From Spodoptera frugiperda (lineage: Eukaryota > Arthropoda > Insecta > Lepidoptera > Noctuidae), in contig NC_064214.1 in NCBI RefSeq assembly GCF_023101765.2, positions 1,060,001 through 1,124,000 on the forward strand: a stretch of 64,000 nucleotides of DNA, written 5' to 3'. The notes below the pieces were generated by a model, which saw only the letters and a program-made list of their open reading frames with translations, was not told the origin of the DNA and searched no databases. Positions 34,963-44,738 of this stretch are shown one piece after another. The position numbers and the translations under genes are program-made. Positions within the stretch are counted from its first letter, which is position 1, and each line of letters begins with the position of its first letter.

Positions 34963-35011
34963 TACCACTGAATATACGACGACGTCCACTGACGTCGTAC
35001 CACTGAATATA
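34963..35011. repeat. Direct 14-mer repeats flanking a perfect 8-bp hairpin
   Basis: TACCACTGAATATA occurs at 34963-34976 and 34998-35011. Between them lies ACGACGTC-CACT-GACGTCGT (34979-34998). The layout looks like a very small insertion or a replication-slippage product. Each arm contains GACGTC. Confidence 0.7.
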
Positions 35012-35659
35012 ATATATATTACGAGTCAATATACATTTGTTGACCCCTTTTTATATTGGGAAGGAAGGAATATATTAAAAGGAAATTTAGGAAAATTACC
35101 CGAAAAAATATATGAGAAAGAACTTTCGGTCTTTCGGTCAGCTAGCCAGTGGTATATGAATATTCAATTTTGCGTCATCGATGAACAAGAAGATATCCAA
35201 TGATGGATGATAAGTACCTACGACTGTTGAACATGTACATGCGTAGGCTTCATGCATTCTATATTATTCTATATTCAATTCCAGTGTCAAGAAAGGTGCC
35301 TATTACAAGGGATACGTAACAGTTGAAACGTGAGAAGACCTTTGCGGATCACTCCAAGGTACACGGTTAATAATATATCTAACCCTTCCCTGTGGTTTCA
35401 TCAACCCACATGTACATATTTTTAGGCTCAGTTTCTTGACAGATGAAACAGTGCTGTTTCTAAGCGTAATACTATTTATGTTGTTGAATATCTTATAATG
35501 ATAAGTAGTGATAAATATTTTTAGAATTGATTTTATAATTCGTATTTATTAGAGAAATCAAAACATCGTTTATTTTCTAATGAAATAAATAACTTAATTT
35601 GAATAATACCGTATCCGCTATGATCCAAATTTAAATTATTAATGATCATCAATAATAAC
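35012..35659. other. AT-rich noncoding stretch
   Basis: Nothing supported. Confidence 0.6.
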
Positions 35660-35812
35660 GATATTATAACTTTCGTGAGACTAAATTATTATGTTTTTCG
35701 GCTTACTCGCGTAATTATTTGACGAGAAACTTGACTACTGAGTAGCAGTGCGACAGTCACCGGCTCTAGCATGGCTTGAAGGTTCCTCATAAAAGAAAAA
35801 CATAATAATCAC
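35660..35812 (+). repeat. Foldback repeat family F1, copy 3
   Basis: ATATTATAACTTTCGTGAGA, ATTATTATGTTTTTCGGCTT, ACTCGCGTAATTATTTGACG, AGAAACTTGACTACTGAGTA, GTGCGACAGTCACCGGCTCT, AGCATGGCTTGAAGGTTCCT, AACATAATAATC. The two ends are inverted relative to each other, so this copy preserves the foldback layout with a short interior. Confidence 0.7.
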
Positions 35813-36659
35813 TAACATTATTTTCTCCAGAAAAACTTTAAACACAAAACCAAATCCTTAGAACAAACGAACCACATAAAACCGTTAATTCCATACATTA
35901 CTAAGCACAATAAACTACCCAACGATTAGGTAACACGACACATCGGTGCCTTTCTAATTAACAGCTCTCCGACTATAATGACGTCACAGTTATTAACATG
36001 ATTAAATCTAACAAGTCGGGTGCTACCCACTAACGTGACCATTTTGAAACGGTTTACCTACATTTTAAGCTGTGAGCAGACGTGTCTAATGGAAAAGTTT
36101 GGAATAGAAAAAGCGTTAAAATGAAAATTTTGACTTACTTTACTTGAGTGATCAACTGATCAGATACATAATTATGTTTCATATAAAAGAGATGAAACTT
36201 ATTTACAATAAAAATAACGATCATAAACATTTCTCCCAATTGAATTGTTGAGTTAATATGTTACGGACAGCGTGGAAGCAAACATTTACTAGTTTTTTGT
36301 TCCTGTTACATACTTCTGGCATGCATACACGTAGCCAATCCCCGAAAATAGAAAAAAGGTAAAAACCAAAATAGCAAAAAGGTAGAAAAGTAACACTTTC
36401 CAAAAATATGAAAGAATTCCTTCACATCGAACACATTTTTGAGTGACAACCTTTTTGCTCAAATAAGAAAAAAGAGGACATCCTCTGCTAAAAATATAAT
36501 ACATTTGAGCTAACTTAGAATATCTACCTCTTCTGTATCTAGCCTAAAACCGAACCGATAGTTTGTGGACCAATTTGCTTTCGTTTGTGGTGTGAAGTTT
36601 CACCTTTGAAGTTTAGAACACTGTTCTCTAGTTCCAAGGACCTATATTGTTCAGGGTAT
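35813..36659. other. AT-rich noncoding stretch
   Basis: Overlapping frames at 36221-36504 (minus) are Phe/Tyr/Leu-rich, as AT-driven chance frames are. No other feature. Confidence 0.55.
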
Positions 36660-36784
36660 GTACTAAAGGCCACATCATACTATACAAAACCAATATAAGC
36701 TGACCGGTGAATGCGTGCACAAATTATACAAAGCAAGATCATAATAAACTGGAACTGTATTGCTTGATGTATAGCTGTTTACTA
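36660..36784. mobile_element. MITE family M1, copy 3
   Basis: GCCACATCATACTATACAAA, ACCAATATAAGCTGACCGGT, GAATGCGTGCACAAATTATA, CAAAGCAAGATCATAATAAA, CTGGAACTGTATTGCTTGAT, GTATAGCTGTTTACTAG. Left and right ends pair as imperfect inverted repeats. Same length class (about 125 bp) as copy 2. Confidence 0.65.
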
Positions 36785-38915
36785 GTTTCGATATCCCCGA
36801 CAAAATAATGATAGATTTGACTAGAAAATGGGTTTGGGTGTGAAACTTCGGTCGTTGTTTTGTGATAAATATGTTCACCTTGAGGGCACTCAAAATTAGC
36901 CATTAATGCACGATTTATAGTGTCTAGTTTTGCTCTATTGAGAATACGTTTGCCACGTGATTTCACACTTAATGGCTTAAATCTGGTGTAAAAGTTACAA
37001 GCGGAAACAACATAAAGTCAACATTTTAATATTTCCTTTTTTTGCATAAGTCAACATTCTAACTGGATCTATGTTCCTTGAACCAAGATTCTTCGAAAGA
37101 TCATTTGTAGTACCTTCTAAGAAACCTAACTGTTATATTTTTCACCTTTCTTCTTTAAGATACTGAACAATTACCTGTGTGTTCAATAGCATAACTTTTT
37201 GCTAGATAGATTTAAAATACTTAATATACTAAAGAAAAAACACCTTAATTTCCAATTACCCAAACAACAAAAATTACCAAACTAATCACTAAAACCGATA
37301 CCAAACGACGCGATTGTTTCTCCATTGACCTATATCCAAAGTAATAAGCTCCACTGTCCAAGAGAAACTAGGAAACTTATGAACAACCGTTCATTGCTTT
37401 GTTTAATAATCCTGGTCGGGACATGTCTTTGTGAACTTGTTCAATTGCCTCGCTTAACTTTTGAGTTTCGTCTATTGTGTTTAAGATTGAAACTTGTGTC
37501 TGATTATCCTTTATCTTAATGCAGTATAAGTTTAATTTGATTAAATCGATGGAGTTGTTTGGGATTGTTAAACATCTGTTTTAACTGGGTAGTGGAAAGT
37601 TTGGTTGCGAAGATTATTGTAGACAGTCTTTAATGTTTTGTATGTTTTATGTGATTGTGCATTTGTTTTATTGTCGCTTATAGTTTTTCCCTCACATTTT
37701 TTCTTCGAGAGTGTCATTGCTTTGAGTTTCCCTTGTAAGAAAGCCAATATTTTATGCAAAAGCGTCAAGTTACTTTCTATTTTTGTGAGAGACTAGTGTC
37801 TATTTCTATTCGTCCTTCACCTTTATTTCGAAGTAACAATTCAGAAGTACTTCAAAAGTTAAAGTTAAAAATATCTCTGTGACATTAATTATTATTTTAC
37901 TCTCATTAAGTTCGGATATAAAGAAGTTTCTTTTTAAGTAATGAAACAAAGTCAACAAAAGTTATGCTAATCTCAAAAACTAACAAAACTCTTCGAAGAT
38001 TTGCTCAAGAAGTTTACTGTTCAAATTATCTCACTCCTAATTTATTAAAGTTCCAAGGGTATCCAATCAAGCTGTGGTTTAGTTACACATTAACTTTCGT
38101 ACAGTTGCGTAACTTATTTGGCTTACGGTACATCCTGCAAGAAGAAGCCTTTACTTGTTTAGTATATTTGTACAGAGGCACATCAACATACCCAAAACTA
38201 ACAATATCCTTCGACTGACTTTCGACTTTATTACAAAGTTTTATAGTTCAAAATGTGTTGTACAATTTAGACTAGGTGGACTATCTAGCCATGTGACTTT
38301 GCACGTGGATTGCCTATTTACATTCTGGGCTGTTCTGAGAAACTTTCCTTGAAACTTTACAGCTTCACACTTCACTAAATTGATGACTGTGTGTTAACCT
38401 AACATGTAAATGTACCTATATTATTATATTAATGTCTTTAAAGCAAAAGATACTACATTGTTAAATTAATATAATTTTAGAGACAATACATTCCCATACA
38501 ATCTAATTCCATACTACATTTAATAAAATCTCTAAAATGTCAGAACATGACACTTGACTTAAATATTTTATATTCAAATGACAAAGAATAACACCTAATA
38601 AATATCTACCCACATGCAAAACCTACGCTTTGCCCAACAATATCAAATTAAGTTCAACATAATTCTTCGTTTCACAGAGAAAATTTCGGGATATCAGATT
38701 AAATATTTCCAGTAAGTCGAAATGTAATATACTTGTAAAAATCAAATGAACAATCTCATCACACCCACAACTGAACAAAAGGACTGATTACTTACTGATT
38801 TAGGCCTCAAACACACTTGTAACTTTTTTATAACGATTTATAATTTAACATTTTGAACGAGTAGGTACCCACCTCACTTCGACATCTTTAATTGATTTTG
38901 TCTGGACTTTAAAAG
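36785..38915. other. AT-rich noncoding stretch
   Basis: Several frames of 60-84 codons lie here (for example 37964-38218 +) with no motif, no repeat match and no matched splice sites. I see no gene. Confidence 0.5.
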
Positions 38916-38990
38916 AGACTATGACCTCTGAGTTTGTTTCGGCATTTCTTCTCAAAGTAGTCCGATAGGAAATGCCGGCCTCATCTAGTT
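38916..38990 (+). repeat. LINE-like 3' fragment (GTTTGTTTCGGCATTTCTTC type), copy 1
   Basis: GACCTCTGAGTTTGTTTCGG, CATTTCTTCTCAAAGTAGTC, CGATAGGAAATGCCGGCCTC. A second copy is at 46816-46870. The block is common near the 3' ends of moth non-LTR elements. Confidence 0.5.
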
Positions 38991-39171
38991 ATTTAAGAGA
39001 TTGACGAGTAAAAGAGTTACATTGTAACCTATTTGCAAAAATTAATATCATTTATCATTTACCGTTATTTCGGTATCTTTTTGTAATATCTTGTGTTTAT
39101 GAATTATTTGTTTGTAATGAGCATTGATAATGTACTAAATAATACTTATAAAATGAATCACATGTACACAC

Positions 39172-39250
39172 GTCCAGTCCGGACTCGAACAAAAGCAATC
39201 TAACCTACGAGCAGTTTCGCTACAGCCAAAAGTCTTGCAGCTAATGGATA
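39172..39250 (-). repeat. Possible tRNA-derived SINE fragment of a second family
   Basis: The minus strand reads GGCTGTAGCGAAACTGCTCG (A-box-like), TAGGTTAGATTGCTTTTG and then TTCGAGTCCGGACTGG (B-box-like). The spacing between the boxes is short for a tRNA gene, and no acceptor stem is formed. It differs from the six-copy SINE family. Confidence 0.4.
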
Positions 39251-39739
39251 ATCAAAGTTTTAATCCTGATACTGACCACGGCTGTACTGCACAGAAAAAC
39301 ACAAAAAAGCCTTAGTCTTAAAAATTTAACAGTCGACTAAAAATTAGCAAGCGAATGTAAACCCTAAAATACTTCTAATTGAATTCATAGTGAAACAATA
39401 GCAGGATACAGTAACACGATTTACCTGCGTTATATAAACCAACAGATTATAATATCATTCCTTCCTTTGTAGGTATTAATTAAATTAATCTCGCATGGGA
39501 TGAACATTTAAGGCCTTCGCATTACATTTATTGCTTTCGTAATAATTCCCACCGTACCGTTCGGGATTTGTGATACAATCAGCTTTATTAGTATTGTAAT
39601 CTCTTGATGTTATGAAGACATAAGGATTATTGCAAATGGATTAATTATCGTTACAGTATGGCCACTAGTGCAACTACCAAACATGGGGACTCAAAGTCAG
39701 TTAATGAATTGAGTAAATATTATTGATATTTTCAATTTT
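39251..39739. other. AT-rich noncoding stretch
   Basis: Nothing supported. Confidence 0.6.
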
Positions 39740-40000
39740 AGATAATGGCGAGAAGGTGACGGGGTATGAAAATTCAAAATCTATTTAGTCCGTCAGTTAG
39801 CTAATGAAACAATATTAGACACGTATTTTTTATATGAATAATAAAAAAAAATCATATTTTTTTTATTACAATACTTAGATAAAACGAATAAAAATTTAGG
39901 AGTGGGAGAGATATTAAAAAAAAACGTGTTTAATATTTTAAAGTAATCTACAAGACGGACATTAAAATAAAAAAATAGTCATCGAGAATAGGGTTATTCT
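39740..40000. mobile_element. MITE-like family M3, copy 2 (inverted relative to copy 1)
   Basis: TGACGGGGTATGAAAATTCA, AAATCTATTTAGTCCGTCAG, AACAATATTAGACACGTATT, ATCTACAAGACGGACATTAA, AATAAAAAAATAGTCATCGA, GAATAGGG. Its ends are the reverse complements of those at 33838-34142. It lacks the TGACGTCA core of copies 1 and 3. Confidence 0.6.
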
Positions 40001-40904
40001 TCGTAAAGTCATGAAAAGTAGAATAGATATAAAAAATTGGTGTTAATGTAATTATTCCTTCAGGGAATAAAGGCGAGATATTGTATCTATTTCATGTAAC
40101 TTTTTCTCGCAGAATAAACTAGATCACTAGTGGTCGGAAAATAGACCATTCGTTATTTTTTACATGGCGTAATTACATTTTTACGACCTGTTTAGGCATT
40201 TTTATTGTCTACAAAGTTGGCGGACACCACTAACGACATTGCGTTTTGTAATTAGTAGTTTTATAGTTTTAAAAACTACTATAAACCATGCTAAACAATT
40301 ATAATAATGAAAGATATTAAAATAATTATTGTACTTCTGTAAATCTGTACATTTTATCGTAGATACTATTATACGTACTGTCTATACTATTTTAACTTAC
40401 AAAAAGCCAAATACTATGACCACGTTTCCGATTCAATATTTTATAGCTCAAATGTGTGCATTGGTCAAATATCTTGACCCGTCTAAACTACGCAACAAGC
40501 ATATCGTTCTCTCTTTCACACTCTATCTTCTACATATACTTGCATTTCATTCACAAAATAAAGCACCTAACTTCAGAGAGCTCAATATACATTGGACGTT
40601 CCAATGACTCGACTCAACAACGGATCTACATGAATAATAATGCTTCGTCAAAAGCTATTAAGTTGTGTATTTAGGTCTACAACTATTTGATATTTCGACA
40701 CCCGCTAAGTATAAGTATGTATCTGCCAGATACACGAAATGGTTTTTATTGCATTTTTAGCTTCAACGAACCTGTATCTATCCAATAAAAACATATCAAA
40801 AAAATTGTAACAGCCGAACATGGTTTTTTTCAGACGCATAAGTATTTATCTGAATTAGCTAGGAAATAAATACAACGTACAAATATGGAAGTTCCAGTTA
40901 AATA
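40001..40904. other. AT-rich sequence upstream of the promoter
   Basis: No repeat with a second copy. Two overlapping frames at 40329-40674 look like chance. This is the immediate upstream region of the candidate promoter, and the GC shift at about 40910 is abrupt. Confidence 0.5.
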
Positions 40905-41051
40905 GTAGTACGCGGGGGGATCGAGACGCGGGGTGCGGGCATCTGCCGCTCGCTCAGTTCTTCGCGGTAACAGCGAGCGGCACGCGCGAGCGGTGCGTTA
41001 TATTTTATTAATATAGTGAACGCTATAAATTCTTAGTATCGTTAAAGCAAA
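40905..41051 (+). promoter_or_regulatory. Candidate CpG-rich, TATA-less promoter and 5' leader
   Basis: From 40910 to 40997 the sequence is strongly GC- and CpG-rich (CGCGGGGGGATCGAGACGCG, GGTGCGGGCATCTGCCGCTC, CAGCGAGCGGCACGCGCGAG) inside AT-rich DNA. TCAGTT at 40954-40959 fits the arthropod initiator TCAKTY, which puts a start at about 40956. No TATA box lies about 30 bp upstream and no DPE match lies at +28. The initiator falls between perfect 10-bp inverted arms (GCCGCTCGCT, 40945-40954; AGCGAGCGGC, 40972-40981). CTATAAATT at 41022-41031 could instead be a TATA box for a start near 41055. A leader of about 95 nt would precede the first ATG. Confidence 0.5.
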
Positions 41052-41120
41052 ATGCAATTAAAAGGCGACAGAATCTCACCATGTCACCACCAAATGAGAT
41101 TTATTCGTCACCTAGACAAG
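41052..41120 (+). CDS. Candidate first coding exon of an unidentified gene (two possible starts, partial)
   Basis: This is the only place in the window where promoter, start and splice donor agree. The first ATG (41052) has the context CAAAATG, an ideal insect match. It opens a 23-codon frame (MQLKGDRISP..., ending RHLDK) that reaches the exon end in phase 0. The second ATG (41081), context CACCATG, is in another frame and encodes MSPPNEIYSSPRQ plus one base (phase 1), a Ser/Pro-rich peptide like a disordered N terminus. The exon would end at 41120 before GTAAGT. If the second ATG is used, the first makes an overlapping upstream frame able to dampen translation. I recognise neither peptide, so product and function are unknown. 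The next exon must lie beyond 64000, giving a first intron longer than 22.8 kb, or this is an alternative first exon. A chance alignment of these signals remains possible. Confidence 0.45.
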
Positions 41121-41126
41121 GTAAGT
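41119..41126 (+). other. Canonical 5' splice donor
   Basis: AG|GTAAGT: exon end CAAG at 41117-41120 followed by GTAAGT. It matches the full U1-complementary consensus and supports the exon call above. Confidence 0.55.
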
Positions 41127-41825
41127 CCTAATGATAATTATTATGGAATTTTAGCCATTCCCGGTGCATAAGTGTGTATCTACGTAGTTACACATTTATA
41201 CACTGGATTCAATTTTAATTGTAAAATGTATCTAGGCACTTAACTACTTATTCCATGGGTATCGCGTAAAATATTCGATAAATATTCCATTGAAAAAGTG
41301 TGGATGTGGCAGTTAGAGTATTTTGATACATTCTAAGACCGGAGTAAAATTATCTATGTGTTATAAAACAAAACCATAAACCTTTACAAACAAAATTTCC
41401 TTGTAAACATAAACTGTACTTAATTTTAAACTCAGTTACCAAATTTCAAACCTTAAATCCTTAAAATGACAAAGATATGACAATTTATAATTTTTGCAAT
41501 CTTAAATTCGCTCTCCTGTAAAATTTAACTTTTTCAGTTACTTACTTATACTTAGGACGTGTCGATTTAATTTAGGTAGATACGGCTACTGTAGTGTTGA
41601 GTTTTATAGAGCTACACTTGGGAGCGAAGTAACGGATCCACTAGCGATTTTTCTCATTTGAAAAAAAAATAGTTTTACTACAAAAAATAAATAAAGGTAA
41701 TTAAATTGCCTTTCATACGGCATACATTACCAATTAATAAAATACTTGTATCAGAAAATATTTATCAAGAAATGAATAAGAAAAAACCCTAGAGGCTCCG
41801 TTTCTTTGCTCCCAAGTGTAATTTT
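41127..41825 (+). other. Proximal part of the putative first intron
   Basis: AT-rich. No second exon or repeat with a copy elsewhere. TGGGAGCGAAG at 41609-41619 and TTTGCTCCCA at 41805-41814 are nearly inverted (GGGAGC/GCTCCC) around an AT-rich 190-bp interior, with CTACACTTGGGAGC on the left and GCTCCCAAGTGTAATTTTCC on the right. See findings. Confidence 0.5.
41604..41823. mobile_element. Possible MITE with ACACTTGGGAGC termini
   Basis: Left ACACTTGGGAGCGAAGTAAC and right inverted TTTCTTTGCTCCCAAGTGTA share the terminal 12-mer ACACTTGGGAGC, and GCGAAG/GCAAAG extends it to about 17 bp with one mismatch. Beyond it the arms partly match (TAACGGATCCACTAG versus AAACGGAGCCTCTAG). The interior is AT-rich and noncoding. 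The element is about 215 bp, single copy in the window; duplicated target not determined. Confidence 0.65.
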
Positions 41826-41903
41826 CCATGATCCAGCTTTATATGATCATTCCGAACATTCAACGGCCAACTTATACTGGTTTTGCATACCTTGATGTGT
41901 GTA
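41826..41903. mobile_element. MITE family M1, copy 4 (truncated)
   Basis: CATGATCCAGCTTTATATGA, TCATTCCGAACATTCAACGG, CCAACTTATACTGGTTTTGC, ATACCTTGATGTGTGTAT. It matches the inverse interior and one end of copies 1-3, then stops where the ATCGATCG element begins, so it may have been broken by that insertion. Confidence 0.6.
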
Positions 41904-42236
41904 TAAGGGTGTTACCACACCTATCGATCGATAGTCCATCGATGTCATCAATCGACATTGATCGATTGGTATGGTAGCTTTAATTGATCGACGGATACCG
42001 GTCGACTTACCAATCGATCGACTGCCGGTCGATGGCAGCAGTCGGTAGATTTATTATATTCCGGCTGGAATCTATCGATCGACATCGACCAATCCATTCC
42101 ACCATCGATCGATGGTATCTATCGGCTATCGATCGATTGGTGTAGTAGAAACTATCGATTGACATCGACTAATCCATTCTATCATCAATCGATGCCATCG
42201 ATCGACGATCGCTCGATTAGTGTGGTAACACCCTAA
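41904..42236. mobile_element. ATCGATCG-rich foldback element, about 333 bp
   Basis: Terminal inverted repeats TAAGGGTGTTACCACAC (41904-41920) and GTGTGGTAACACCCTAA (42220-42236) are exact over 17 bp. The interior is packed with ATCGATCG/ATCGATTG words in both senses. Its right half is a tandem of about 79 bp: CTATCGATCGACATCGACCA, ATCCATTCCACCATCGATCG, ATCGATTGGTGTAGTAGAAA, then CTATCGATTGACATCGACTA, ATCCATTCTATCATCAATCG. The left half carries inverted versions (CCATCGATGTCATCAATCGA, CATTGATCGATTGGTATGGT). A non-autonomous DNA element with subterminal repeats. No frame; superfamily unknown. Confidence 0.75.
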
Positions 42237-42556
42237 CATAGTTTTGTTGATACTCAGGTATCTCTCGTCGACATAAGTTTAAACTGTTTACATTGTACGT
42301 CTGTTTATGCTAATTTCTAAACTAATGATCAGTTTGTGTAGTCATGAACTTTATCTGCGAGAACACGTGTCTGACAGTCTGTTTACAAGAATATTATTTA
42401 CTTTAAACTTGTCAATCAGCAGATGTTAATTGGTATTTACAAAACGTAGGTTCGAAGTTAGTATTTACATTTGAAGATTAGGATTATAGATATAGCTAAG
42501 GGTTACTGATATAATGTTTTACAGTATTATTGTAGCAGACATTCTTTCATTTTAAG
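42237..42556. other. AT-rich noncoding stretch
   Basis: Nothing supported between two repeats. Confidence 0.6.
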
Positions 42557-42829
42557 TGTGAGAGAGCCATGCTTCGGCACAGGTGATACCACGGTCTCAC
42601 AGAAAACCGACGTGAAACAACAATTTTTCGTTGTGTAAGTGATGTTACCGGAGGCCCAAATATCTCCCTTCCCAATCCCCAATCCAAAATCATTCTTAAA
42701 TTCCTAAACACCAAAAGGCCGGCAACGCACTTGTAACGCCTCTGGTGTTTCGGGTGTCAATGTGCGGCGGCGGTTGCTTATCATCAGGTGATCTGTCTGC
42801 TCGTTTACTCGCTTAAACCATAAAAAATA
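42557..42829 (-). repeat. CACCTGATGGTAAGC repeat family H1, copy 4
   Basis: Plus-strand reading: GTGAGAGAGCCATGCTTCGG, GATACCACGGTCTCACAGAA, AACCGACGTGAAACAACAAT, GTTACCGGAGGCCCAAATAT, ACACCAAAAGGCCGGCAACG, CACTTGTAACGCCTCTGGTG, TTTCGGGTGTCAATGTGCGG, GGTTGCTTATCATCAGGTGA, TCTGTCTGCTCGTTTACTCG. Colinear in reverse with 30146-30415 over its whole length. Confidence 0.75.
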
Positions 42830-44077
42830 TTCTTAACTACCTAACAACCAAAAAGGGTTTAAATCTTTTAAAAAATAACATGTTAATTCTCAGGCAAAAA
42901 GCATAACAATCCAGCGTAACATATCCACATCTGAAACTTTAATTCGACCTTTATTCCGTATTATCCTTAAAAACATGCAAACTTTTATTTTTCGTGCAAA
43001 CTTAACAGTCTGAACGAAGCAAAAATCCCAGCTAGATTACCGTTTCACGCTCCAATCTTCATAATACGAAAATCTCATGACCGTGTGTATGTTCACCATG
43101 TTTTCATAAAACAATAATGCTTGCTATCACACTTGTGCTCGGGTCGGCAATAAATCCCGCAAGCGCTTTGTTTCACGTCAAATATTTAGAACAATACGTT
43201 ACTAATCCTCAGCTTTCCGGTAAAAATCTGCCGGTTATATTATTCATGTTGCTTTTTACCGTTTTTTTTTTTTTTTTGTTTTGTGTATAATTCATTCGGA
43301 GATTTGGAAGGATGTGGTGAACACGTGTTAATGATATCATTTTGTTGTGCGCATATTTTATTTTTGGAACAAAATATTACGATAGTTTTAAATGTACTCT
43401 TTGATCAACTGTTATTATAGTTGATCAAAGTATTTTTTATCTAAAACTAGACAGGCATTTGACCACGATCTCACCTGATGGTAGAAATATGTGTATTGGT
43501 AAATTTATTTTATTGAATTATTTAATGCATACAAGTTATTAGCAGTATAAAAATCCTATGATTAGTAATGATGGCACTTCACTGTAAAAATAAACTATGG
43601 TAAAGAAAACAATCTTAATAGTTAGTTGAATAATTTAAGTACGGTAATCAGTAGTTAGTACGGAAAACTCTTTTGAAAACGAAATCCTTCCCATTTAAAA
43701 GATCACAGTATACAGTTCTAGTATAAAGAGTAACCAAGGCCATCTTCATCATATCATGCACTCTAAAAATTCTTTCATTAAGTGTAATGGCTTAGCTGCA
43801 CTCGTACTGAAAGCGTCTAGCTCTGAAAATATAATAATATTTCAACTTTATTTTTCTTTTTACTATTTCCTAACAGTTTTACGTCTTTGCTGCTTATGAA
43901 CTGTAATAACAAAAAAGGAAAAGATTTAAAAAAATATTTTTTCATTTCCATTTCTTGAAATAAATTATTGTGACATCTGTTTTTATCCTAACGTATGTAT
44001 AATATGATTTTGATTTGAACTTGTCTTAAATTTCATGATAACAGAAATTATAAAAAATCACCGTTTACTAACGTACA
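42830..44077. other. AT-rich noncoding stretch with a hairpin and short repeat scraps
   Basis: A 16-T run lies at 43262-43277. A 12-bp perfect hairpin CTTTGATCAACT-gttattat-AGTTGATCAAAG is at 43399-43430. GGCATTTGACCACGATCTCA and CCTGATGGTAG at 43453-43484 are another scrap of the 8133-type repeat. No gene. Confidence 0.6.
43399..43430. repeat. Perfect 12-bp hairpin, 8-nt loop
   Basis: Arms CTTTGATCAACT and AGTTGATCAAAG, each containing the palindrome TTGATCAA. It extends by about three more pairs (TAC/GTA) if one base is bulged. Only 11 bp upstream of the repeat scrap at 43449. Confidence 0.8.
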
Positions 44078-44197
44078 TTACTGGAGAAAAGCTCTACTAT
44101 TTCTCAGTAGGCTGCGTAACGTCACCACGTTTGCGCACGCTACTCATGATGAAGAGTCCCTCTATAACTCGAAACTAGTAGAGCTATTCTCCAATAA
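44078..44197. mobile_element. Foldback repeat family F2, full copy
   Basis: Left arm TTACTGGAGAAAAGCTCTAC and inverted right arm GTAGAGCTATTCTCCAATAA differ by only two positions. Interior: GTAGGCTGCGTAACGTCACC, GTTTGCGCACGCTACTCATG, ATGAAGAGTCCCTCTATAAC, TCGAAACTAG. The 12092 copy lacks the left arm. Length about 120 bp; MITE-like. Confidence 0.7.
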
Positions 44198-44738
44198 TAG
44201 TAAGCGAAAGTAAACCGTTTTTTTTTTAAATAGTGTATATCTAACGATAGTTATTCATAAGAATTTTACTTAATTTTCAATTCAACACCATTTTATTATT
44301 ATTTTGTACTAAAACTAATAACATGATTTTAAATTCTATCATAACAAAAAAAATATACATTCCCGACTTTGTGAGACTGGTATTAAAAGGTCACTCAGCC
44401 ATTTCAGGATATAAAACAAAATATTACAGTACTTAGGTAATCCGACAAAATGGATCCTAAATCCCTCTTTACCGTTCCCGGGTTATTACTTGATGGTTAT
44501 CAAAATAATAACAACTTATTTTTTTTTTATAATACTTGTCAAGTTATACGGGTAATGAGATGTCACATTATACAAAATATTTGTTTTTATTTTGGCATAT
44601 TTTTTGCATACATTTTTTACAAGTTTTAACCTGAACATAGATAGACGTGTTTGTATTTTTTTGTCAGAATATTAATATTTTAAATGACCTGTAAACAGTC
44701 TATTGCTACATCCAATCCATATCCTTTTCTATGACTTC
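44198..44738. other. AT-rich noncoding stretch
   Basis: Nothing supported. Confidence 0.6.

Noticed and set aside
41904..42236. CRISPR-like or satellite array from repeated ATCGATCG words
   Set aside because: No regular spacer structure. Inverted ends and both-sense repeats fit a foldback transposon, and the host is a eukaryote.
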